Shown here one piece after another: positions 21,247 to 32,700 of a DNA stretch of 64,000 bases. How positions within the stretch are numbered: position 1 is the stretch's first letter; the number at the start of each line of letters is the position of its first letter. This stretch comes from Diaporthe sp. PMI_573. Taxonomy: Eukaryota; Ascomycota; Sordariomycetes; Diaporthales; Diaporthaceae. The notes beneath the pieces are model-generated. The model was not told the DNA's origin, searched no databases, and saw only the letters and a program-made list of their open reading frames with translations. A program made the position numbers and the translations under genes. Location of the stretch: assembly GCA_021399435.1 (NCBI GenBank), contig JAJTUP010000079.1:124001-188000 (forward strand). The letters run 5' to 3'.

Positions 21247-24200
21247 TTAAACCCCATTGCAACATCCCAAGCCCCCTGTAGTAAACTCCTCGGCCTCTTC
21301 GTCGCTCTCCACCACTGTATGGCCATTTAACCATGCTGTGGCCTTCATCTTCATGGTTTCGTCGTCATCACAACTCTGCAGATTCACCAGTTCCTCCTCC
21401 TGAATCAACAGCAGCAAGGGGTCAATCTGTTGGATCAGGCCTGCGCGATACCAAGATCGAAGTACCTGACACATGCTCACGATTTCTGCATCAAGAACTG
21501 TCCTATGTGGCGAGACCATTCTGCAAGATACTGAGAATAGCCTCTCACACTCTGCAGACATGGCCTGGACCGTGAGAAAATCAAGAGCCATCCGAGACAG
21601 ACGGGGATATCTATGTCGCCTCTCATGCCAGTATGCAACGGGATCTCGGGTCTCAACATGCTCGCCGTCATTAGCACACCAAGACTCGTACTCGTCGCCA
21701 GAAATTCGCCGATTCTGCTGCTAGGGCCTGCTTTCGACTGTCGTTATGGTCAAACGGGTCGAAAAACTTGCGCCTTTTTAGAGGCGGCGCTTCCTCGCCG
21801 TCATACTCATCAGCCACAACGAGATCTGAATAGTTTTGCTGCCAAACTGCCTTCACCATGGTCTTCGCCGTCGAAATCCAAGTCCGAGTCTGCTCCCATT
21901 GCTGCTCAAACCATGCCCAGCCATAAGAGGGATGGAGCGCCAAGGCCGTGTAATAGACAGGTGTTTCATCGAGTTCTTAGATGGTCAGCTTTGGCCATAT
22001 AGCCACCAAGATAACTTACTATAGTAGTACTCGTCCATCTTCTGCCATGCTAAGTTGATACCAATCCTGAATTGGTCAGGATCGGGAAAGTCCTCGGCCT
22101 CGGCCTTAAACTTTTCAAGCTTAGCCATAAGCCTCTCAAACCCTAAGATAACATCCCATATGTTGCCGTAAGAGCCGACAAATCCATGCTTGCGTTTTCG
22201 AACTTAGCCATCACCCTCCAGAGTTTTCACCACTGTTTCAAACTCTGTTAGGATCTCCTCGAGCCGCTGGAGCACATTCCAGTCATTTTGAGACAGCTGT
22301 GATTCATCTCTGATGATATGAGGTACCTTAGCACCCTTCCTGACTTGCTTGGTGCGTTTGGTTCTGTTCTCATCCTCCCACTCCTGCTTGAATTTGAGGA
22401 TGGTGAGCTTGAGGTGTCTTTGAAGTTTGAGCGCTCGACGGATCATGTAGAGCTGCGAGAGCCAGCGTGTGTCGTTGTCTCGAATGACTTGGAGTGGTTT
22501 TCTAGCTCAGTAACTTGGCCCTTGATGCCTTTTTAATATTATCGGCTTGGATGTCTCGGAGTAGATAGGATAAGCGTTGCGCATGATAAATGTGATGCAC
22601 AATATTATGCAGCTTGTCTAAAACATCTTAGCGAAGGAACCCAAGATTCAGGGTAGTTGACATACTAACAGGCCCTTTCTTCAACTACCTTTCCTATTTG
22701 ACATCAGATACGACACTGGCACCACTAAATGGGTCGTCCAGCTCGAGAGCATCCGTACACTTGCCGAAAAGAAGGGCTTTTGCTGCAAGATTGAGGGTAT
22801 GGCCAAAGCAGCGTACGCGTCGGCGCTTACCCTTAAACCCAATGAGTTTACCGAGCGAGTCCATTGCTGTATCGTTATTGGGAGCATTGTCGAGGGTTGC
22901 GTACCCTACTTTGTCTCCAATGCCAAATAGATCGATGATTGTGAATACCTCGGCCGCAATGTTCTCGCCGGTATGCCGTTTCGATATCTCGGGCAGACCG
23001 AGGACAATTTTCAAGGGACGATTCTGCTCGTCTCTGAAGAAGCATGCCATCCCACACAGGCTCTTTCGATTTCGAGCAGTCCAGCCATCAAAAGAGATGT
23101 GCACCAAACCAGGGCAGCGACGCAGAATACTGGTAATGGTATCTCGGTGTTTGAAGTACTCTGCAATGATCTTGTTTCGAATGGAATCTCCGGTTACATG
23201 GGCTTTCCGCAATGCAACAGATGGATTCAGGTATTCGAAGATGGCGCGTAAGTCAGGGTCCTCGGAATCAGTGAAAGGTCTGTTCGTATTGACAGTCCAC
23301 TGAACGATCAACCGATGGAAGTGGTCTCGGTCGAACCCCTTGATGAAGGAATTGGCAATAGCTTGCTCACGAGGCTTGGTTGTGTCGAGGCCGAAGTGTT
23401 GGCTAATAGACTTGTTTCTGTCACCTGTGCCGTCACTAGCTGCCTGAGCCTCTGCCTTCCGCTCTGCCGCCGGTTTAGTCTTCTCTCCTGCAGGCGCGCG
23501 GATGTGGTGAATAAGAAAAATGTGCTCCATTGCATTTTGAATACCGACTGACTTTATAGAAGTCGGCTGCGGGCGGTTCTGCAGTCAGAGTGCGTAATCA
23601 ACCAATTCAACTCAACTGGTACCTCCTCGCAGTTGGATTGACATCCGGCCAAGTATATTTCAGTTGGATTGAAGTTGGACGAGGCTGCTCTCAGTTGGAT
23701 TGCAGTTGGTTGTTTCGTACCAACGGATATCTCCGATCTTCACGTCTTAACGCCGATCCCACTCATCACTAAATAACATTTATACAGTTAAAGTATAATC
23801 ACTGAATTTCTCTTGCTGAAAGCTTTCTTCTAGTATCAATTCCATCATGGTTAGAGATATGTTTCCAAGGTGTCGTTTCGTAGTCCAGAATGCCGTGTGC
23901 ATAATAGTGAACATCGACCACCGTGACTGATAAATGCGGGGTGACAGGTCGCTGGTACCTGCACACAAGTCAAAATGTATCACTGGACGCATGTACTAGC
24001 GACTTTATAGATCCCACACAGGCCTTCACATGGAGGCTCAACTTCCAAGGCCCCACCGTTCAGCCTTCCGTGGAGAAGCTGAATAACAAGCTCTAGAATG
24101 AATTATAATCAGACGCCAGGCTGGCGCGAGAAGAGCGCGAAGCTGGCGCGGGTGGGACAGTGGGCCGTACGAAAAGCCAAACTGGGAAGTTGAAGGTGGG

Positions 24201-24669
24201 GTCAAAGTTACGGCGCCCGGGCCTCACATGACCCTCGGACGCTGGAACGAGTTGGAACCGGTTGGATCCAAACCCAATCAACTGGACTTCTGAATTGGTT
24301 GGTTGCCAAGCACGGGGAGCGAGATCTCGGTTGAGTTGGACCCACAGTTGGAGGATCCAACGGCTCCAACGATTGGAAGTAGTTGGTTGATTACGCACTC
24401 TGGTTCTGCTTGATACAAGCTCGGCAGACCCATCTTCTTTCCGTCCCGTTCTGGATATCGTAGCCAAAGCGCCAAATCCATGATCGCGTTTCTTTCGTGC
24501 GCTCAGATAATGTGTAGCCTTTAAAATGGCTAAAGAGTCGATCCTCACAGGTAGCTTCTGCTGTGGACTCCAACAAAGGCTGGGCATGTGGTCCGGACAT
24601 TTTGGCGCGTCGCGTCCTGCCAAGAAGCGCGACTTGAGCTGCAAGAAATTCTGCAGGTAAACAGCCCAA
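21247..24669 (-). pseudogene. hAT transposase, degenerate and interrupted by a MITE
   Basis: Order on the minus strand: a BED-like finger start (SWIWRFGYDIQ, RRWVCRACIKQN, 24669-24411), the MITE (24402-23586), then a long open part (23530-22694) with HISFDGWTARN and YATLDNAPNNDTAM. Next come fragments in changing frames (22690-21670), and finally the C-terminal dimerisation domain (MSAECERLFSVSCRMVSPHR, 21591-21247). At least one in-frame TAA follows LEGDG near 22205, and further frame changes occur around 22450-22690. It is clearly non-functional as written. Its core differs enough from the first hAT transposase to be a separate family. Confidence 0.75.
23586..24402. mobile_element. Non-autonomous hAT-type element (MITE-like), 817 bp
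   Basis: Perfect 20-bp terminal inverted repeats CAGAGTGCGTAATCAACCAA (23586-23605) and complement (24383-24402) enclose a sequence without a convincing transposase gene. Subterminal CAGTTGGATTG/CCAACT motifs recur at both ends. The flanks are GTTCTGCA (23576-23583) and GTTCTGCT (24403-24410), an 8-bp target duplication with one difference; two extra bases (GT) separate the left copy from the repeat. An 8-bp duplication and CAGAG ends both fit hAT mobilisation. It sits within the BED-finger exon of the second hAT transposase. Confidence 0.85.
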
Positions 24670-24954
24670 AATCGGTAAGTGGATGGTGCGTCGATCAGGG
24701 GTTCTTCGGAGTCTTCCGTCACCCCTCCTGGGTGTTGGCCCACAGATTACCCAGTTGGGCTATGATGCCCAAAATTGATGTATTATTCAGCGGATTATCA
24801 ACGGAAATCAACATCACGTACACATAGCTAAAGGCATATGAAGTGGTGTTGATGTGTATCAACATTGAAATCGCTATGTGATGTGTATGTTGACAAAATG
24901 TTGATCAACATCGTGTACACGGATGTTGATAATGTTGAATTGATCGGAGCCTTG

Positions 24955-27900
24955 AAGCGAGGTGTGTAGTTGGTCATGCAGGCAGGACTGCAAAAGTAAT
25001 ATCGAGAACGTGGCCGACTAGACGAGCTCACGTGAATAGGCGCTGGCAAGAGCTTTTGACAGGCATTGCAGGTCTATGTTTGGCTCAGTCCGGGAAACAT
25101 GGAGGAGGATATGTGGTGAGCCCAGGTGATGCCTCACCATCCATCCCTATTGGGTCGGGTCGAGGCGCGGCACGGGACATCTGGATCGTCCTGCTGCATG
25201 GCGGCAATCTAGTTTTTGCACGTGGCGTCAGCAGCGATAAGAGACATTTACGTGATACTGAGGTTCCCTCTCCGTAGTGGACGACGACGGTGTTCTGGCC
25301 ATCAGAATATGCGCGATACGAACGGTTAAGAAAGAGGATGAGTAGCCGACAAGATAACATTGAAGTGGAGGGCGTTCAACACACTGAACGTCTCCTCTAG
25401 GAAGGTACATGCGAACCTGCCCCGCAAAGCTTGAGAAGTGGGGGCCCACCAGCTCGGAGGAAAAGACAAGACAAGGCAAGAGACGACAGATGCTGAATTC
25501 TGAACCTGTTTCTATCTGAGGGTGAGAGACTCGGAGGACAGAACATGGGCTTCATTCATCATGCAAGTTCCAAGGTGAAGTCTATGCTGACAGGCAGCGG
25601 TCTCACCAAAGACACTTCACATCGGATTCGTTCAAATAGAGCGTGATTCCTCCTCTTCGGATATATAAGTCGACAACAGGAGACGAGGCTGGGCGTAACG
25701 GAGACTTCTTCCACTGGAAAACGATCACTTATTCGGACTTACATCTGGGCAAGGAGAGAGGGCACCGTGCGAGCGTGCGCGTGCCATAAAACAGACCGTG
25801 CCACCCCTGTTTCAACTCAATCGACGCCCCAGATTGAATTGATGACCACCCTGGAGAGAGGGGAAGCCAGGTTCCTATAAAAACCACCCACCCACCCACC
25901 AGCAAATTGACCCTTGCGACTGGCAATGCTACGACAGGCCATCACGGAGGCGCTCGCCTTCTCACCAACCCAGTCAACCAGCCAATGCCGCCTTGGGGAG
26001 TGGTGCACCTGCAGCTGCAAGTGTGACCCAGGGCCAGAAATCGCAGATACCTGGTGGGATTGGCGCAGCTGGCCCAATAGGAAGAGCGGGCCCAGCAGCG
26101 TAACCGCCGGGCGGATGGGGGCTGTCGCATGGGATTGGCTGGGCATCAGCCAATCCCGGGCGCTTCGCGAGAAGTGGGTGAGTGAGGGGGCCACCCTTTT
26201 GGGTATTGATGAGACCCTGAGGGAACCACCCAGCCATTGGGATGAGAGCGTGCCATTTCAGCCATGCTGCGGGCTGCTCGAACGCCGCCGGCTTCCGCCC
26301 TGCCCTGACTGCTCTGCCCAGCCAGCTGTGGATGCTGGAATTTGGAAATTTGGAACATTGAATGTGAGAGCTGACGAGCGGAAGGCGACCCGTGCAGATC
26401 GCCATGCAGACACTTTGTACGCTGCGTCGAGCACAGCGGTACGGTGAAAACCGAAGCTTGTAGTGCAGGAGCGCCTGCATAGTTCACTGCATACACAGTA
26501 CAAGATTAGCAACACCCGTTCAACCCTCATTTCATAGACACGGAAAGTCTGGTAGTAGGAGGAAGTAGGGTAGCAACGTGAAACCTGGTTAGTGCTCAAC
26601 AAAGCCCAAGAACACAATTTTAGACGGCATCCGGGAACCAAGGAATGGGATCATGACAATTGTATATTAAGGAGTGGTGGTCGGCGCTGTCCATTCCAGT
26701 CGGTGCTTCCATTGGCAGTCAGCCATGGCCACTCTGGAGCCATCAAGTTGGGCCGTGCCAGCCTGCCCACTCTGCTGCCCACTCGGGTCGATTCAGCAGC
26801 CCGGCCGGCTCACCAGGAGACGGCCGGCTCGCGGGCCACAAGTAAAAGACGTGCATCGGCGATGAAGTCGTCAGTAGGGCGGGGCACCTTGTCCTTGAAG
26901 ATGATTTGATGCTTCTGCAGGTAACGCATCGTTGAATAAGTCGCATTCAGTGGCTGCGGTCCGAATGGGATGCGAAAGGCTCGTGGCACGACTTTGTCTT
27001 CTCTCAACTGTTCACTCGGGCCGGCGGTCAAGCAGGCTGGCAGTCAGGCATTCAGTCAGGCTGGCCGGCCGTAAAGGTAACGGGCCGACCGCGATACTCT
27101 GCCAGCATCTCCACCGCCGTCCGCCGGTAAAGGGAACAAAGGATCGGTTCTCCTCAGCCGCGTTCGGCTTGCTTCAGAGAGAGACATGCCCCCTTGGAAG
27201 TCTGCTAATGATCATTAGCGGGCCTGACGAGACATTGACGGGACTCAATCCGTCCTAAGGTTCTGCCGCCCGGGTCGCGAACGGCAGGAATGCAGGCGGG
27301 CCGTTACCGGGAGCTATTCGGTCTTAATTGGTCGGCACAAAATGACAGAAGTAAGACTGAGAAGTGATATGTACTTCCGTGGCCTTTTGTCGAGCTGGCA
27401 TTATCGTTTACTGGCACTAGCAGACGGCATGCTTATTGGTGATCAATGGCTGACCGACTGTCTACTCAGTAAGCAACAGAGGGCTCCCACGTTGACCGTG
27501 GACGGACAGCCAGCCCAACAGTAACAAACTCGCAAAGTCAGAAAGTCCGGAGCTCCAAGGCCGGGACATCTGGAAGGAAGGCTCGGAAGGAGCTGGGAGT
27601 GCAAGGGGACCCACTCTTTGACAACGGTCAACGGCAAATTCTGGTGCGCCAGTTGCGCGAGCCCAGGCTAGAACGGAATGGAATCGACCGGTCTAGACCT
27701 GTGATCGGCACCTGGGTCTCACCTGCTGCCGTGGGCCGTTGCTTACCACAGTACTTAACAGCTTATCTGATCAGTACCTCTGGACTACACAGGCTGTCAC
27801 AGTACGCCGGGGGAGTCTACCGAGACTCAGCAAGACTACCTACCTACCTAGGTACCGAGCAGATAGTCCAGGTTTGTGGGCGAGGCCTGTGTGCAGCTTC

Positions 27901-29726
27901 CAAGGCCGTTGGGAAGCACGTTCGACAGCAGGCCTGGGATAGATACAGACACTAATATAATACGTCCCCAAGGTTACCATGGACCCATTCAGTCAGTCAG
28001 GCCACCACTCCTACCCAAGCTCACACTCCCCCTCATTGCACACAAGTCATTGCTGGGCAAATGATGCTACACAACCTACTACACGTGTAGGAGCAAGTGT
28101 GGCCCTGGTGGGCTTGGCTCCGGGTCTGTGGACCATGGCGACGATCACGATCGCCCGGCTCGACCACACCTGCGGCCATCCCATCCTACCTTTCGGGCCC
28201 ATCTCCAGATCGTACCTCGAACTGGCCCGAGTACCTCTAGGACGTGCTTGCTACAGGCACTGCCCTACCCTACCAACCAGAACCCTTGGCTCCGAGACAT
28301 GCTTTTATTCTCCTTTCTCGTTTCGGGCCACCAACAGAGTCACAGATGGCAATAGTCCTCACCGCACACTTGTCATCTGTCCATAAAGGGCACACAAATA
28401 ATAATAAAGAATCCTTCGAGAAACGCCCAGTCCAGCCCGGCCTGTTCCACTTTGCTCACCCATCCGCAGCCCACGCCACCAGTGCAGGCCCACGACGACC
28501 ACACACACAAGCTCAAAGCAATCACCCGCCGCGCGATCTAGACTTCGGGAGACCTACCACACCCCTGTTCCATCGTATTCACACCATACTGTTACCGAAC
28601 CTCGTCTCATCCAGAGCCAGTCCAGCCCTCGGTCCATCAATGCGCGTCTGTTTCTCGACTGCCCAGCGTGACAGTCCGTCCAGTCCGCAAGTCCGTCTTG
28701 CCAGGCCGCCTTGTCTTGTAGTCCACCCCGACTGACCATCTTCTCGGCAGTCTCGTCTTGTCTCGTGCCGTGTCATCGCCCTCGACTGCTGCCCTCTAGC
28801 CCAATCTGGTCCTGTCACTCCATCTTTACGGCTCTTCCTACTCCCGATTCGGCTGCTTGTTTGCTCGCTCTCTCTGTCTAGAGTCTAGCCACGCGGCAGT
28901 CGCAGACCACCACACCCCCACCACTCCAAGCCATTCATCCCCTAGGTGGTTCGCAAGATACAGCCAACTGCCTCGGCCACTTACATAGGATTAGTAGGTA
29001 CGTGGATCCATCTCCTCGCCCGAGTCATTCCTACCGGCCTGATCGCACAGGCTGTATCCGCCAGTTTGGGCGGACGGGTGGGCGCCCGGGACGACGGAGG
29101 GCGACGTTCGGACCCAAACGCCTTCTTCCCACCAGCGCGTCGCTACGGACTCTAGCTAACCTGCATTAGGAGAAGATCCCTTGTCGCCGCTCATCCGTGG
29201 TCATCACCTTCGCAGGCCCGTTCTCTCGAGGTGCCTTGCTACCGCCTTACGCGTTCGTCGCAGAGCGACTCGAGCGCCATTGCAACTGCACATAATCTGT
29301 GCTGAGTTCCCCCGAAAGTTGCCAAGTTACTTCACCCATTATCCAAGACGATTCCTCCTTCCCGAGGACCTCGTCATCCCGCCTTCGTCCTCACTCTTCC
29401 TGGGGGTGGCCTGGATATCAGCTCTCCCAACTCCTGTATGAGATTCGCACTAGAACCCCCCCCCCGAGTGCTACCCCTGGCTCTTCTTCGCTGGCCCTGG
29501 CCACATCTCGATCTTCCCCAGCATCTCTACTCCCTCTCCACTGGCGGCCCACGCCTTGTCTATCATTCCCTGCTTGCTTTTTCCGCTGCGTTGCGGGTAC
29601 GCTCCTCCAATGCCATACTTATGCTAGCTGCTTTCCTCCTACCCTTGCCATTTTATCCGGTGTACGAAGACGGGGGCCGTTGACTGACAATCGTCGGTTC
29701 GACAGCCTTCGATTTCTTCTCTCTTC
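24955..29726. other. Long region without a convincing gene, upstream of the histidine kinase
   Basis: About 4.8 kb of GC-rich sequence holds many short, overlapping, motif-free ORFs on both strands. The best-looking peptide (minus strand, 26995-26880, containing STMRYLQKHQIIFKDK) could be an exon of an unrecognised small gene, but I found no start. A CTACCTACCTACCTAG tract lies at about 27837. From about 28400 the sequence becomes CT-rich, as in long 5' leaders of fungal regulatory genes, and includes short upstream ATGs. It should contain the promoter and leader of the histidine kinase. Confidence 0.4.
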
Positions 29727-32700
29727 ATGACTCTGGAACCCAAGGCCTCGCTGCGTAAATTTGCTTTACCTATCAACAACCAGGCCGATCTGCCTTCCGT
29801 TGCCTCTACCTCCGCCTCTGCCTCTATTCCCGCTTCCGCACCTTGCAACCACCAGTCTGCTTCGTTCTTGTCGGCTTCTAGCTACCCGGCGATACCCCCT
29901 GGGCCTCTGACTGCCACTGTGGCTACGCCTTCGCACCCATATCCACAACAACCACCGCCGGGCGCAAGCAGAAACTGTCACCAACCCTCGGAGGAGGCTA
30001 TCAGACTTGCTGCCCAGCTGGTCACAGGGCGCGGATTCGACATCAGCCGATATGGTCTGACCGCTGCTGCCACCGTTCGCGATCAATCTGGCCTTGATGC
30101 CGTCGCCTCTGTCAACGGCCTCCATTCACCATCTTTTGCCTGGGCCGCTCCTCCCTTTCGTAAACCGGCACAACCCTGGAAGCCGCCCGACAGCCAGGGC
30201 TTCGCGCTACCCAGTCTCAAGGCGCGTCGGACGAAACGGCCGGTTGACCAGGGCCAACTCGACGACGCTTTTATTACCCCAGCAGCGAAGAAGCCGCGCC
30301 GACCTACACTAGGCAGTCTTGACCTCCCCAAGCTTGCTCCTCCTCGAATTCCTGAGGACCTGCCCCTGTCCAACGGTGTCTCGCCATTGTTTTTCTCTAA
30401 TTCATCTTCGAAGCACATGACGGGTCGACCACCAAGCTTCTCCACTTCGGAGCCATCCGGTGCCATGATACACCGCCTGCGCGATGAGCAAGGCACTGTT
30501 AGAACCGTCAGGCTCCCTAGGGGGCACGTCAGCTCTGCGAGCCCGGCGAGAGCTCAGAGCATGAGCACCCCTGGCAGCGGTGGGTCCGCAGGGAGTCAGT
30601 CTTCCCGAGGCCTGGACAGTCGCTTGATGTCACCAGAACTACAGGATCTCCATGGCGTAGGCGTGATCGAGCTACTGGATCAAGACGAGCGGCCAACCTT
30701 CATAATCGACTTGATGGACACGTCAAACTTCGGCCCTGGTCCATTGAAGGTAGTCTGGCGCAATGCAGCGCTGAGGGCCGCCGCTGGAGTAGACGAGCTG
30801 ATTTCCAAAAGCGCAGAGGGCAGCGTCGATTTCTCCCGGTTCAAAGCATGGACCGTCAGCTTTGTAAAAGAAAAGAGGCCCATGGATGTGTGTTTGCCGT
30901 CGCTGTCATATGGAGGCATCAGTTGGACATGCTCGACCGTGAGAAATCGTTTCCGCTTCGTCAGTGGCAACAGCGCCGCAGTCTCAATTACACCCACTTC
31001 GCCGGCTCCCATAGCACGCGCTTCGTCGATTCTCGAACAACGATCTCAAGCACAGAGCGCTAGCCGAGATACCCACACCCCCGGCCGAGAGAGAGCCCTC
31101 AGCGACCTTGATTATTTTGGCGATGTTGAGCCGGATCAGGCCTTAGCTGCCTCACGCCGCGCACACTCGGAGCCCAGGGACCTGAGGGATATGAGGCCGG
31201 ACACACCAATCGTTACGACAGACGACGTCTACGACTGTGACGATCCATTAGCTTGTCCTGTGTCGTTTGATTGGACCAGGATAGTGGATACGAGCAGCAT
31301 GCTGCCACATTTACAGTTCGCCAGATCGAAGGACTGGGCGGCCACCCCTCTAGGACCCATTGAAGGATGGCCAGCAGATTTGCGAACCATGTCCAATATG
31401 ATTATGGGCAGTCCACACCCTGCTGCCATGTACTGGGGACCGGAGCACACGGCGCTCTACAACGAGGCATACCTAGATTTGGCAGGCAACAAGCACCCGA
31501 AGCTGATGGGCCAGTCTTATACTGAGGCTTTCGCGGAAATATGGGACGAGATAAAGCCAGTCTTCAATGCTGCGTGGAACCATGGCCAGGTAACGTCATT
31601 TCCTCACCCCCCCCCCCGGGACAGACGCTTTGTAGACTCCAGTATCTACACCCCATAAACGAGAGGCGGAGCGGGGTCAGGCCCTTCAAGGCCCTATGGT
31701 ACTGCCGGGCGGCCAGGGACCCTTGGCCCAGAGTGCTGGAGAAGATTTCCGAGCCAACAGTCGCGTTGCACAAAAGGCGCTATATTGGCGAGCTTCGGCT
31801 AACCTTCTCGTCTGCAGGCCACAATGAAACAAGATGATCGGCTCTTCCTGAATCGAAATGGTTTCCTAGAGGAAACTTTCTTTAACTGGTCTATCGTCCC
31901 ACTCCTAGGCTGCGATGGGTCCGTGGTGGCACTGTACAATCCTGCGTTCGAGAACACCCGCCGCAAGGTCAATGAAAGGAGGATGCTTACGCTCCGCGAA
32001 ATTGGCGAGAGCACATCGCATGCTCGCAACGTGGGACAATTCTGGAAGCGTGTTCACGAAAGTATGAAATATAATGAGTGGGACATTCCTTTCGCCCTGA
32101 TCTACTCAGTCACCGAAGACTCAGAAAGCGAGCTCTCGTCGATGCATTCAGGCAGCGTGGTCAACCCTCCGCAAATCATCCTCGAAGGCTCAATAGGAAT
32201 ATCCGCCGACCACCCAGCTGCGACACCATGGATCGATCTGAAGACCAGCGAGGAAGGCTTTGCGCCGTACATGAGGAGGTCAATGGCACAGCCGATGGTC
32301 CCTGTTGTCCTGTCCAAGGACGATGGGACACTACCACAGAGCCTCATAGAGGGGATCGAGTGGCGAGGATTCGGCGATCCTTCCAGGAACATCGTCGTAT
32401 TTCCTGTTCATCCCACCACCGGCGACACCGTTGTTGGTTTTGTCGTCATGGGTATCAATCCCCGGAGGCCATACAACGATGATTATCGATTGTTCGTCAA
32501 CCTCATGTGCCGACAACTGGCTACTTCGATGGCCTCGGTAGTCTTGTTCGAAGAAGAGATCAAGCGTGGTCAGCAGGCCGCGCGCCTTGCTGCGTTGGAC
32601 CGCCAACAACTCTCAATTCAGTTGCGTCTGCGAACACAAGAGGCCGTCGAAAGCGAGTACAAATTTACGCGGCTGGCGGAATTTGCTCCTGTCGGTATTT

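Larger units (their letters stand above)
21059..24954 (-). mobile_element. Second Restless-like hAT element, about 3.9 kb with its insertion
   Basis: Perfect 16-bp terminal inverted repeats CAAGGCTCCGATCAAT (21059-21074) and its complement (24939-24954) bound the element. Both ends hold subterminal GTTGAT/ATCAAC motifs. The interior encodes a degenerate hAT transposase on the minus strand and is interrupted by an 817-bp non-autonomous element. The 8-bp flanks, 21051-21058 and 24955-24962, do not match, so no target duplication is apparent. The family resembles the hAT at 16572-19810 but the termini differ. Confidence 0.85.

Noticed and set aside
24093..24743. 216-residue minus-strand ORF across the MITE end
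   Set aside because: It reads through a transposon terminus in a frame different from the BED finger, so it is a chance frame.
16572..24954. Starship giant mobile element
   Set aside because: No DUF3435 tyrosine recombinase or typical cargo was found; all structures are explained by hAT and pogo elements.
26810..27031. Minus-strand ORF with MRYLQKHQIIFKDK, perhaps a mitochondrial ribosomal protein exon
   Set aside because: The resemblance is to a few residues only, there is no ATG, and no further exon could be found.
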